NCBI RefSeq assembly: GCF_024802625.1
Contig: NZ_CP103371.1
Location: 3,348,001 to 3,412,000 of the forward strand
Direction of reading: 5' to 3'
Length of the DNA stretch: 64,000 nt
From: Massilia sp. H6
GTDB lineage: Bacteria; Pseudomonadota; Gammaproteobacteria; Burkholderiales; Burkholderiaceae_D
Positions within the stretch are counted from its first letter, which is position 1. Each line of letters begins with the position of its first letter. Below the pieces are notes generated by a model that ran no database searches, had not been told where the DNA came from, and was given only the letters and a program-made list of their open reading frames with translations. Made by a program: the position numbers and the translations under genes. Below, piece after piece: positions 35,140 to 43,625 of this stretch.

Positions 35140-37800
35140 GTGGGCATCAGTTCATCCGGCATCGGCTCAGGCCTGGACGTCAGCGGCATCATCGGCAAGC
35201 TGATGCAGGCCGAAGCAGCCCCGCTCGCCAGTTTCGACAAGAAGGCGGCTGTGCTGCAGACGCGCATTGGCGCGCTCGGCAAGGTCAGCGCCGCGGTCGG
35301 CAGCTTCCAGGGCGCCCTCACCTCGCTCAATTCTCCTGCAACCTTCAACGCCCTGAACACCAGTTCGGCGAACAAGGAAGTGCTCGCGGCCAGTGCCGGC
35401 ACCGGCGCCGTCCCGGGCAAATACAACATCAGCGTGTCGCAGCTGGCCTCGGCCCAGAGCCTGAGCACGGCCGGCCGCGCAAGCATGAGCGCCATCATCG
35501 GCACGGCCGCCAAGACTACCCTCACTTTCCAGTTCGGCAGCATCGGCGGCGGCAGCTTCGGCGTGGCCGGCACCGCCCTTGGCGCGTCGACCACCAACGG
35601 CGGCATCAGCAACGGTTCGCTGTCGGTCAATGGCACCGTCATCACCACCAGCGCGGCGACCCGCAGTGCCGCCCAACTGGCCGAGGCAATCAATGCCAAG
35701 AGCGAGACCACGGGCGTGACTGCCAAGGCCGGCGCCGCCACCAGCGCGGCCAACCTGTTTGCCAGTTTCGGCCCGGTCACGACCGCCGCCAGCGCCAGCT
35801 ATACGCTGTCGGTCGGCGGCGTGTCGATCGCCAGCCAGGCCGGCACCGGCGCCACGCTCGACGCCGCGGGGGTCGACGATGCGCTCGCTGGCGGCACTGT
35901 CAGCGCGGCGCTGGCCGCTGCCAATATCACATTTACAGGCAGCGCCGCTGCAGGCGACCTGCAGTTCACGGCAGCCGATGGTTCCAACCTGACCGTGCTG
36001 GAAGCGATCGGCGGCAGCGGCAGCGTTACCGGCGGCATTGGCGGGGCGGGCGTCGACAACACCGGCTCGAGCGTGACGACGACCGCGGGCGTCACCTTGA
36101 ATTCGCGCGATGGCAACCAGATCATGGTGGGCGGCACCAACCCGGCCGCTGCCGGCTTGGTGGCGGGGAGCGCCGGCAGCTACCTGGACGGCGCGGCGTT
36201 TGCCCAGGATGGCGCGCAGTCCAGCGGCACCGTGACGCTCGAGGCCGGCGAGCAGTCGCTGCAGGGCATGCGCGACGCCATCAACAAGGCCAATATCGGC
36301 GTGACCGCCACCATCGTCTCGGATGGCGGCGACAATCCCTATCACCTGGTGCTGACCTCGAACAAGACTGGCGCCAAGTCGTCGATGAAGATAGGCGTCG
36401 ATGGCGCCGACGGCGGAGCACCGAACGCGGCTATCGCCGCCTTGCTCGGTCACGATCCCGGCGGCGTCCAGGGTCTGACCCAGACCAGCGCGGCCCAGGA
36501 CACCCTGCTCAACATGAACGGAATCGATATCCGCAGCAGCGGCACCACCGTCACCGATGCGGTGCAGGGCGTCTCGCTCGACATTACCGGCATCGGCAGC
36601 ACCAGCCTGAACGTGACCCGCGACACCGCGGCGGCGTCCACCGCCGTGAACAACTTCGTCAAGGCGTATAACGAGCTCAACAAGACGATATCGGGCCTGA
36701 CCGGCTACAACGCGGAAACCAAAACGGCAGGTGCATTGCAGGGCGACTCGTCGGTGCGCTCGATCCAGAGCCAGCTGCGGCGCCAGCTCGGCGGCGCGGT
36801 CGAGGGCTTGGGCGGCAAGCTGACCACGCTCGGCCAGGTTGGCATCACGTTCCAGAAAGACGGCAGCCTGGCGGTCGATTCAAGCAAGCTGAACAAAGCG
36901 ATCAACGACAACTACGCCGAAATCGGCGGCCTGTTCGCAGCCGTGGGCAGCGCCACCGACGGCATGGTCAAGTTCGACAAGTCGACCGGCGCGACCAAGC
37001 CGGGCAGCTATGGCGTGAACATCACCAGCCTGGCCACCCAGGGCACGCTGACCGGCGCCGCCGCGCTGGCAGGTCCCACCACGATCGCCCCGAACACGAC
37101 CTGGCGCATCACGTTGAACCAGACCGATCCGGTCAGCGAAAACAAAACCCAGGACATCGCGCTGGCGGCCGGCACCTATACCGATGCGCAGCTGGTGGCG
37201 ATGCTGCGCGCGGCGGTCAATGGCAATACTGTCTTTGCCGGCGCCGGCGACACCGTCGAGACCAAGGTCGACGACAACGGACGCATCTCGATTTCGTCGA
37301 GCAAGTACGGCTCGACCTCGAACCTGGCAGTTGCCAGCCTCAGCGGCAGCGACCCGGGCATCGTGTTCGGCAGCGCCACGCCCGAGGTCGGCAAGGACAT
37401 CGAAGGCACCATCGGCGGCGTCGCCGCCACCGGCAACGGCCAGGCCTTGACGGCTGCGGCCGGCTCGCCAGCCGACGGCATCCAGCTCTCGATCACCGGC
37501 GGCCTGGTTGGCGAACGCGGCACCGTGAATTTCTCCAAGGGTTTTGCGTTCGAGCTGACCAACCTTGCCACCGGCTTCGTCGGCAAGGACAGCCTGCTCT
37601 CTGGCAAGACCGATGGACTGAACATTTCGCTCAAGTCGATCGCGACCGCGCGTAACCAATTCAGTGCGCGCCTGGAAACCATTGAAAAACGTTACCGGGC
37701 CCAGTTCACCGCGCTCGACTCGGCGCTGATGTCGATGCAGTCGACCTCGGCCTATCTGACCCAGCAGCTCGCCACGCTCTCGGCGAACTCACGCTCATAA
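35140..37800 (+). CDS. fliD: Flagellar filament cap (hook-associated protein 2), enlarged
   Basis: Caps the filament tip and promotes flagellin folding. The GTG at 35140, with GGGAGA upstream, gives MGISSSGIGSGLDVSGIIGK, the family N-terminus; the C-terminal coiled coil ends QSTSAYLTQQLATLSANSRS. At 886 residues it is nearly twice the usual 450-480. Extra Ala/Gly/Ser/Thr-rich, beta-rich segments (about residues 130-330 and 610-820) sit between FliD_N and FliD_C. Their repetitive composition suggests added surface domains. The codons are those of neighbouring genes. It is first of fliD-fliS-fliT. Confidence 0.95.
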   Translation: MGISSSGIGSGLDVSGIIGKLMQAEAAPLASFDKKAAVLQTRIGALGKVSAAVGSFQGALTSLNSPATFNALNTSSANKEVLAASAGTGAVPGKYNISVSQLASAQSLSTAGRASMSAIIGTAAKTTLTFQFGSIGGGSFGVAGTALGASTTNGGISNGSLSVNGTVITTSAATRSAAQLAEAINAKSETTGVTAKAGAATSAANLFASFGPVTTAASASYTLSVGGVSIASQAGTGATLDAAGVDDALAGGTVSAALAAANITFTGSAAAGDLQFTAADGSNLTVLEAIGGSGSVTGGIGGAGVDNTGSSVTTTAGVTLNSRDGNQIMVGGTNPAAAGLVAGSAGSYLDGAAFAQDGAQSSGTVTLEAGEQSLQGMRDAINKANIGVTATIVSDGGDNPYHLVLTSNKTGAKSSMKIGVDGADGGAPNAAIAALLGHDPGGVQGLTQTSAAQDTLLNMNGIDIRSSGTTVTDAVQGVSLDITGIGSTSLNVTRDTAAASTAVNNFVKAYNELNKTISGLTGYNAETKTAGALQGDSSVRSIQSQLRRQLGGAVEGLGGKLTTLGQVGITFQKDGSLAVDSSKLNKAINDNYAEIGGLFAAVGSATDGMVKFDKSTGATKPGSYGVNITSLATQGTLTGAAALAGPTTIAPNTTWRITLNQTDPVSENKTQDIALAAGTYTDAQLVAMLRAAVNGNTVFAGAGDTVETKVDDNGRISISSSKYGSTSNLAVASLSGSDPGIVFGSATPEVGKDIEGTIGGVAATGNGQALTAAAGSPADGIQLSITGGLVGERGTVNFSKGFAFELTNLATGFVGKDSLLSGKTDGLNISLKSIATARNQFSARLETIEKRYRAQFTALDSALMSMQSTSAYLTQQLATLSANSRS

Positions 37801-37821
37801 CACCGTATCCGGAGAATCAAC

Positions 37822-38277
37822 ATGTTTGGAACCATGCAACGCGGCGTTGGCGCCTATGCGAAAGTCGGTCTCGAGACCGGCGTCGCGTCGGCGTCGCCGC
37901 ACAAGCTGATCGTGATGCTGTACGACGGCGCCCTGGTGTCGATCCTGAGCGGCATCAGCAACATGAAGACCGGAAACGTCGCCGCCAAGGGCGCCGCCAT
38001 TTCAAAGGCCATCAACATCATCGACAACGGCCTGCGCGCCGCGCTCGACAAGAAGGTGGGCGGCGAGATCGCCCAGAACCTCGACGCCCTATACGAATAC
38101 ATCAGCGCGCGCCTGCTCAAGGCCAACCTGACCAACGATCCGGCGATCCTGGAAGAAGTCCATGCGCTGCTGGCCGACCTGCGCGACGCCTGGAACGCGA
38201 TCGATCCGCTGGCCGCCCAGAACCTGCCGGGCGCCGCCCCCGCGCCGCTGCGCGCACCGACCATGATGAGTGCCTGA
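37822..38277 (+). CDS. fliS: Flagellar export chaperone FliS
   Basis: Binds flagellin's C-terminus in the cytosol and prevents premature polymerisation. The 151-residue protein is helical, with the family features YAKVGLETGVASASPHKLIV, MLYDGAL and KGAAISKAINIIDNGLRAAL. It is 21 bases after fliD and three bases before fliT. Confidence 0.96.
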   Translation: MFGTMQRGVGAYAKVGLETGVASASPHKLIVMLYDGALVSILSGISNMKTGNVAAKGAAISKAINIIDNGLRAALDKKVGGEIAQNLDALYEYISARLLKANLTNDPAILEEVHALLADLRDAWNAIDPLAAQNLPGAAPAPLRAPTMMSA

Positions 38278-38280
38278 ACC

Positions 38281-38610
38281 ATGCAACCGATGACCAGCGA
38301 AGATATCGTCGACACCTACGAGACCATGGCGGTGATCACCGACCAGATGCTGCGCGCCGCCAATGACAACGACTGGGACCGCCTGGCCCAGCTCGAGCAG
38401 CAATGCGCGCTGCACGTGCGCCAGCTCAAAGCCCACGAGCCGCAGCCGCTGGCCGGTGCCGAACGGGTCAAGAAAGTCGACGCGATCCGCCGCATGCTCG
38501 CTGCCGACCGCCAGATCCGCGAACTGAGCGCGCCGTGGATGGCGCGCCTGTCGGCACTGATCAGCAACACCACGACCGAACGCCGGGTCGCCCGCGCCTA
38601 CGGCGTGTGA
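38281..38610 (+). CDS. fliT: FliT-like flagellar export chaperone
   Basis: Chaperone for FliD and, in enterics, regulator of FlhDC. The 109-residue helical protein starts MQPMTSEDIVDTYETMAVIT and has a mid-region WDRLAQLEQQCALHVRQLK typical of FliT-like proteins. Identification rests partly on position after fliS. A GATC-rich short spacer of three bases follows fliS. Confidence 0.78.
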   Translation: MQPMTSEDIVDTYETMAVITDQMLRAANDNDWDRLAQLEQQCALHVRQLKAHEPQPLAGAERVKKVDAIRRMLAADRQIRELSAPWMARLSALISNTTTERRVARAYGV

Positions 38611-38633
38611 CGCCGCACGGCCTGTTGTAGCGC

Positions 38634-39806
38634 ATGCAGCCGCGCGACCTTGTTTCCGCCGTCGTGCGCACCAGCCCGGTCGTCGCGACCGAGCAGCTGG
38701 GCAATCCGCGCGAGCATGCCTTTGCACGCGCCCTTGCCCCGCAACTGGGCAAGGCACTCCATGGCGAAGTGCTGGCCCGGATGAGCGACGGCAGTTTCGT
38801 GGTCAAGGTCGCGAATGTCGCCGCCCGCATGCAGTTGCCGGCTGGCACCCAGGTCGGTGCCGACGTGCCGCTGACGCTGGTGTCGGTGCATCCGCGCCCC
38901 ACTTTCCAGGTCGGCGCGGGCAGCGGCGCCACCGCGCTGTTTTCCGAAGCTGGCCTGCCGCTGCCGGAAGGCGCCGACCCATCCAAAGCCCCGCTCGCCA
39001 TGCGCGAAGGCGGCGCCGCTGCTGGCGTCGGGCGTACCAGCGCTTTGCTGCAGGCTGCGGCAGCTGGTGCCGGCGCCGGCGCCCTGCCCGGCGAAATGCA
39101 AGCCAACGACACCACCCTGAGCCAGGCCGGCAAGACCATCGGCGGGGTGCTGGGCGCCGCGCTCAAGGCCGAGACCCCGATGACCTCGGTGGTGGGCCGC
39201 GTCCCGCTGGTGGCGACGCAGGGGGCCGATGCCATCAGCATTGCCAGGGGCCTGGAACAGGCGGTCGGCAAGAGCGGCCTGTTCTACGAATCGCACGTGG
39301 CCGAATGGGCGCAAGGCGCGCGCGCCATCGCCGAACTGCAGTCCGAACCGCAGCAGCAGCTGGCGCGCGACGGCGTGCGCCAATTGCCCCTCGATCCATC
39401 TACCGCCCAGTTCATCAACCTGCAGCTGAGCACCCAGGAACAGGCCCAGCTCACCTGGCAGGGCAACCTGTGGCCGGGCCAGCCGATGCAGCTGGAAGTG
39501 GCACGCGACACCCGGGAAGGCCACCAAGGCGCCGACGAGGCCGACACGCCCTGGCATGGCCGCCTGCGCCTGCGGTTCCCGCAACTGGGCGAGCTCGACG
39601 CGCGCCTGACGCTCACCGGCGGGCGCCTGCAGGTACAGTTCGCGGCCGGCAGCGAGGCAAGCGCCGAGGTCTTGCGGCGCCACATGGGGAGCCTGGCCGG
39701 CGCGCTCGATGCGGCCGGCACCGAGCTGGCCGGTTTCGAGGTGCGCGCTGGCGGGCTCGAGGCGGCGCCCGGCCCCGCCAGCGCTACGCAAGAGCCGGCC
39801 GGATGA
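38634..39806 (+). CDS. FliK-like hook-length control protein (second copy)
   Basis: A 390-residue protein with an Ala/Gly-rich central region and a C-terminal Flg_hook-like domain (LRLRFPQLGELDARLTLTGG, RLQVQFAAGSEASAEVL) that in FliK switches export specificity. The true fliK of the fliF operon lies at 49985-51259, so this is a separate FliK-like gene, as found beside flhB-like genes in several Betaproteobacteria. Start ATG 38634 has no strong ribosome site. Its end overlaps the next gene by four bases. Confidence 0.75.
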   Translation: MQPRDLVSAVVRTSPVVATEQLGNPREHAFARALAPQLGKALHGEVLARMSDGSFVVKVANVAARMQLPAGTQVGADVPLTLVSVHPRPTFQVGAGSGATALFSEAGLPLPEGADPSKAPLAMREGGAAAGVGRTSALLQAAAAGAGAGALPGEMQANDTTLSQAGKTIGGVLGAALKAETPMTSVVGRVPLVATQGADAISIARGLEQAVGKSGLFYESHVAEWAQGARAIAELQSEPQQQLARDGVRQLPLDPSTAQFINLQLSTQEQAQLTWQGNLWPGQPMQLEVARDTREGHQGADEADTPWHGRLRLRFPQLGELDARLTLTGGRLQVQFAAGSEASAEVLRRHMGSLAGALDAAGTELAGFEVRAGGLEAAPGPASATQEPAG

Positions 39807-40162
39807 GCGGCGGCGGCAACAAGGGGCGCCAGAACGCCGTCGCGATTGCCTATGGCAGCGGCGACGCCGCGCCAAGGGTGGTGGCCAAGGGCCAGGGCCT
39901 GGTGGCCGAGCAGATCATGCGCCGCGCCAATGAGGCCGGGGTGTTCGTGCACGAATCGAAAGAGCTGGTCCAGCTGCTGATGGGGGTGGATCTCGATCGC
40001 GAGATCCCTCCCGCGCTGTATCGGGCAATTGCGGAACTGTTGGCATGGCTATATCATATTGAGTCGGTGCAAACGCCTGGGGCAGAAAAAGCGCCTCCGC
40101 CGGACCCGACGCCCCACCTCAATCTGGACGACGCGTCGAACGCTGGTATCAGTAAAGAATGA
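39803..40162 (+). CDS. FlhB C-terminal-domain homologue without NPTH cleavage site
   Basis: A 119-residue protein homologous to the cytosolic C-terminal domain of FlhB/YscU: AVAIAYGSGDAAPRVVAKGQ, then AEQIMRRANEAGVFVHESKE, REIPPALYRAIAELLAWLY. The autocleavage NPTH motif and the membrane domain are absent; the sequence begins where the cleaved FlhB fragment would. The ATGA overlap with the fliK-like gene shows co-translation. In FlhB this domain interacts with FliK in substrate switching, so the pair may modulate that step. Function is inferred. Confidence 0.85.
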   Translation: MSGGGNKGRQNAVAIAYGSGDAAPRVVAKGQGLVAEQIMRRANEAGVFVHESKELVQLLMGVDLDREIPPALYRAIAELLAWLYHIESVQTPGAEKAPPPDPTPHLNLDDASNAGISKE

Positions 40163-40171
40163 TCGCAGAGA

Positions 40172-40942
40172 ATGATCGCAATGAATAATCAGGAACTCGA
40201 AGACTGGCACGACTACCAGGTCGAGTCGCGCCGTGAAATCGTGGCGCTGCTGCGCCAGATCGGCGAGAAGCGCCAGCTGATCCGGATGCTGGTCAAGGGC
40301 GAGGCCGATGTCTGCGTCACCAGCATTCTCGAGGTCGATCCCGACACTAATACCATGGTGCTCGACCGCTCGATCGAGCCAGCGCAGAACGAGCGTATCC
40401 TCGCGGCCGGAAAGGTGCGCTGCGAAACCTCGCTCGACAAGATCCGTATCCTGTTCAACGCAGGTGAACTGCGTCCCTGCCAGTTCGAGGGCCAGCCGGC
40501 GCTGCGCGCCGACATTGCTCCAAGCCTGATCCGCCTGCAGCGCCGCGAGTGCTACCGGATGGAGACGCCGGTATCGAATCCGGTGCGCGCCATCATCCCG
40601 CTGGCGCCCAAGATGGTCGCCGACACCGGCGTGAGCAGCGGTGTGTTTCCGCTGCACGACATCAGTTGCGGCGGCATCGCCATCCTCGACAACAAGCTCC
40701 AGCTCGGCACCACGATCGGGCAGGCTTTCCCCAACAGCCGCATCGAGTTGCCCGAGATCGGTCCGGTAACGGTCACGCTGCAGCTGCGCAACTCGCTCGA
40801 GGTGAGCATGCTCAACAACAAGAGCCATCAGCGCCTCGGCATGCAATTTGTCGATCTCTCGCGCGGCGGCATGGCGGCAGTGCAACGCTACATCACCAAG
40901 CTCGAACGCGAACGCAATGCCCGCCTGGCGGGGCTGGCCTGA
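40172..40942 (+). CDS. ycgR: PilZ-domain flagellar brake protein (YcgR-like)
   Basis: Binds c-di-GMP and slows the flagellar motor. The 256-residue protein has the YcgR N-terminal domain (about residues 10-115) and the PilZ domain: RLQRRECYRMETP supplies the RxxxR motif, and HDISCGGIAILDN the (D/N)xSxxG motif. Start could be ATG 40172 or 40181, in a short direct repeat (AATGATCGCA). It is last in the fliD operon and lies near a diguanylate cyclase, which fits c-di-GMP control of motility. Confidence 0.9.
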   Translation: MIAMNNQELEDWHDYQVESRREIVALLRQIGEKRQLIRMLVKGEADVCVTSILEVDPDTNTMVLDRSIEPAQNERILAAGKVRCETSLDKIRILFNAGELRPCQFEGQPALRADIAPSLIRLQRRECYRMETPVSNPVRAIIPLAPKMVADTGVSSGVFPLHDISCGGIAILDNKLQLGTTIGQAFPNSRIELPEIGPVTVTLQLRNSLEVSMLNNKSHQRLGMQFVDLSRGGMAAVQRYITKLERERNARLAGLA

Positions 40943-41058
40943 ACCTGCGCTGAACGGGACAATTTTTACCATTTGGCAAAAAAGTTGGGTGCCAATCAGT
41001 TAACAAACTGCATGGCAAACGCGCTACACTTGAGGTGTCACGACATGCTGGTGCCCCG

Positions 41059-41302
41059 ATGCCGCCGCGCGCTTCCACTGCCGATTATTTCTTCACCGCG
41101 TTTGCCGACTCGTCGGTGGGCATGGCCCTGGTTGACTTAAAAGGCAACTGGATCGAGGGCAGTCCGGCCCTACGCTGGCGTCGTTGGCCGCCTCGCAATG
41201 GGCGCCAGCATCGGCGTGGCGCACTACCTGCAGGACAACACGTCCGACACCTTGCTCTCGCGCGCCTTCTTGCGCGATGGGGAATGTGTGGTGAGCAGCT
41301 GA
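41059..41302 (+). pseudogene. Decayed PAS-GGDEF (diguanylate cyclase) remnant
   Basis: Frame 1 from ATG 41059 reads TADYFFTAFADSSVGMALVD, then NWIEGSPAL, a PAS-domain start. After about 41160 the frame shifts; frame 2 gives GRLAMGASIGVAHYLQDNTS, then DTLLSRA and GECVVSS ending at TGA 41300-41302, the tail of a GGDEF domain. The GGEEF core and most of the domain are missing, and DALYRAK is deleted. Together they indicate a collapsed PAS-GGDEF gene with an internal deletion and frameshift. The 40943-41058 stretch before it has a TTGGCA...TGCCAA stem of no clear role. Confidence 0.75.
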
Positions 41303-41386
41303 GCATGCTCAGGCGGACCGGGTGAACGCATTTCTGCCCGACGGTCCCCCGACGCAACAGGACGCATGCGATATACTTGCTTGACC

Positions 41387-41857
41387 ATGCGCCTGACTTC
41401 TTTCACCGATTACACCTTGCGGACCCTGCTCCACCTTGGCGGCAATCCGGGCCGGCTCGTCACCATCCAGGAGATCGCGGACCTGCACACCATCTCCAGG
41501 AACCACCTGATGAAAGTGGTGCACGAGCTGGGCCGTAACGGCGTTATCGAGACCGTGCGCGGGCGCAACGGTGGCTTTCGCTTGGCACACCCTCCCGAAG
41601 ACATCAACATCGGCGCCGTGGTCCGCCAGAGCGAGAGCGATTTCTACATGGCCGAATGCTTCGACCCGAATGGCAACGTGTGCGCCCTGGTCAAGGGCTG
41701 CAGCCTCAGGGGCGTGCTGACCAATGCCACCGCCGCCTATCTTGCCGAACTCGACCGCCACACCCTGGCGATGCTGTTGCCGGAACCGGCGCCGCGCGAC
41801 GCCGGCATCCCGATCAGTTTTCAGCGCAACGAGGCGCAGGCAGACCAGGCTGCCTGA
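41387..41857 (+). CDS. nsrR: Rrf2-family nitric-oxide-sensing repressor NsrR
   Basis: Iron-sulfur repressor that loses DNA binding when NO attacks its cluster. From ATG 41387 the protein is 156 residues beginning MRLTSFTDYTLRTLL, typical of NsrR; the upstream ATG 41366 would add seven residues. The wHTH includes TIQEIADLHTISRNHLMKVV. Cluster cysteines are C91, C99 and C105 in AECFDPNGNVCALVKGCSL, the 8/6 spacing of NsrR. The target genes, usually hmp or norB, are not in this window. Confidence 0.9.
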   Translation: MRLTSFTDYTLRTLLHLGGNPGRLVTIQEIADLHTISRNHLMKVVHELGRNGVIETVRGRNGGFRLAHPPEDINIGAVVRQSESDFYMAECFDPNGNVCALVKGCSLRGVLTNATAAYLAELDRHTLAMLLPEPAPRDAGIPISFQRNEAQADQAA

Positions 41858-41890
41858 CGCGCAACGCCGGCAGAGCGTATTGTCAAGCGC

Positions 41891-42088
41891 TCACGCCAGC
41901 GCTTCCTTGGCGGCCTCCTCGGGCGTGAGTCCATCGTAGAACTGGTCGGTGAACCACTCGACCTGTTCTTCGATATGGTCCTGCGCCTGCTTCATGGTCG
42001 CGCCGCCGGCAACCAAAAAGCCTTCTACCTCGATACACCACTGGATCAGTGCCAGTGTCTCTTCGTCCAGCTCTTCTTTCTTTGCCAT
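41891..42088 (-). CDS. Small conserved acidic protein, hypothetical
   Basis: From the ATG at 42086-42088, which follows AAGGAG with good spacing, the product is 65 residues, starting MAKKEELDEETLALIQWCIE and ending TPEEAAKEALA. It is hydrophilic, helix-prone and has no transmembrane segment. The strong ribosome site and compact acidic composition support a real gene, though I cannot name the family. It converges with nsrR. Confidence 0.75.
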   Translation of the reverse strand: MAKKEELDEETLALIQWCIEVEGFLVAGGATMKQAQDHIEEQVEWFTDQFYDGLTPEEAAKEALA

Positions 42089-42323
42089 GTCGTTCTCCTT
42101 CGCTGCGGCATCATGGGCCAACCCGACGGGCTGGCCTTGTGCTGATTTTACCGTAGCAGATAGCTGGCACCGCTTGCAGGTGCGCGTTCCCCTGGAAGCC
42201 TGCCTCGCCCGCGAACTGCTACCATGTCTGCTCAGACATTGCCATACTGGCGTGCTCGCCGACTTGCCAAGCGGCCGCCTGCCCTGTCGACCTTGCCCAC
42301 CCCGCCTGCCTATTAGGATTTCC

Positions 42324-43454
42324 ATGCGCCTCGCTTCATTCATCCGGGAAAACCTCGAGACCATCTTGCAGGAGTGGGAAGATTTCGCCGGCACCCTCAG
42401 TCCGCTCAGCAATGCCAACACGCACAAGCTGCGTGACCATGCCAAGGAAATGCTGGGCGTGATCTGCATCGATCTCGAAACCTTCCAGGCAGCCCAGCAG
42501 AGCATCGACAAGTCGCGCGGCATGGTGCCGGATGGCGCGGGCCTGACGGCGGCCCAGTCGCATGCGGCCGATCGCCTGAACTCGGGATTTTCCATCGAAG
42601 AGCTGATGGCCGAATACCGGGCCATGCGCGCGAGCGTATTACGGCTTTGGCAAGCCAAGGTAAAGAAAGCCAATGAATTCGACTTGCAGGACATGGTGCG
42701 GTTCAACGAAGCGATCGACCAGTCGCTTACGGAATCGATTGCGCGCTATTCGGACCTGAACCGCGAATCGCAGAACGTGTTCATGGCGATCCTTGGGCAC
42801 GATGTCCGCAACCCGCTGGGGGCGATCAGCATGGGCAGCCAGTTGCTGCTGCAAGACGACCACCTGGCGGGCAGGCACGTGCGGGTCGCGCGGCAGATCC
42901 GGCGCAGCGTCGACCGGGTCAACGACATCGTCTCGGACCTGCTGGATTTTTCGGTCACCCACCTCGGCGGCGGCATTCCCGTCACGCTGCAGCCCTTGAA
43001 TTTCGCAGTCGAGTGCACCGAGATCGTGGACGAACTGCGGATGTTTCATGCGCAAGCCGACATCCGGCTCGAGCTCGAAGGCGACCTGCAGGTGAGCTGG
43101 GATCGCGCGCGCATCAGCCAGGCGCTGTCCAACCTGGTGACCAATGCTGTCCATCACGGCACGCCGCGCGCCAGCATCTGGGTATCGGCCAGCGCCCAGG
43201 GCAACGACATCGTCTGGTCGATCCAGAACGAAGGCGAAACCATCTCCGCCGACGAGCTGCGCTTCATGTTCGACCCGGCCAAGCGGTTCACCGTGCGCAC
43301 CGCCGAGCACCAGAACGTGCGCGGCAACCTGGGCCTGGGCCTGTATATCACCCAGGCCATCGTCGAAGCGCACCAGGGCACGATTCGGGTCAGCTCGACC
43401 GCTGAAGAAGGAACCGTATTTACCGTATCGCTGCCGCGCCGTCCACCCGTCTAG
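42324..43454 (+). CDS. Soluble sensor histidine kinase with N-terminal RsbR-like domain
   Basis: A 376-residue kinase with no membrane segment. Residues 1-140 are helical and resemble the RsbR N-terminal or all-alpha sensor type (LASFIRENLETILQEWEDFA). The HisKA has phospho-acceptor H159 in FMAILGHDVRNPLGAISMGS. The HATPase shows ALSNLVTNAVHHG (N box), IQNEGE, and GNLGLGLYITQAIVEAH. The start is ATG 42324; the frame upstream is open but lacks a plausible start. The gene has no response regulator next to it, an orphan kinase. Signal unknown. Confidence 0.87.
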   Translation: MRLASFIRENLETILQEWEDFAGTLSPLSNANTHKLRDHAKEMLGVICIDLETFQAAQQSIDKSRGMVPDGAGLTAAQSHAADRLNSGFSIEELMAEYRAMRASVLRLWQAKVKKANEFDLQDMVRFNEAIDQSLTESIARYSDLNRESQNVFMAILGHDVRNPLGAISMGSQLLLQDDHLAGRHVRVARQIRRSVDRVNDIVSDLLDFSVTHLGGGIPVTLQPLNFAVECTEIVDELRMFHAQADIRLELEGDLQVSWDRARISQALSNLVTNAVHHGTPRASIWVSASAQGNDIVWSIQNEGETISADELRFMFDPAKRFTVRTAEHQNVRGNLGLGLYITQAIVEAHQGTIRVSSTAEEGTVFTVSLPRRPPV

Positions 43455-43462
43455 CCGCGACC

Positions 43463-43530
43463 AGTCGATTGTGCGCTCTGTTCGGCTCCGTACAGAGCTG
43501 CCGGGCAGACGCGCGCACACTCAATCGACT
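43463..43530. repeat. Interrupted inverted repeat between kinase and eRF1-like gene
   Basis: AGTCGATT (43463-43470) and its complement at 43523-43530 flank GTGCGC and GCGCAC arms; the right arm has a four-base bulge. An inner CTCTG/CAGAG pair (43476-43480, 43493-43497) supports a folded RNA. No U tract follows, so it is only a possible weak terminator of the kinase gene. Confidence 0.4.
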
Positions 43531-43625
43531 CGCTTTCAAGGCAACGGCGCGCCTGCCAGCCTTTCCCTCACTGCCCGCCCGATAATGCGGCCAGCGCAAC
43601 TCTCCCACTCTCAGGAAAAATCACT

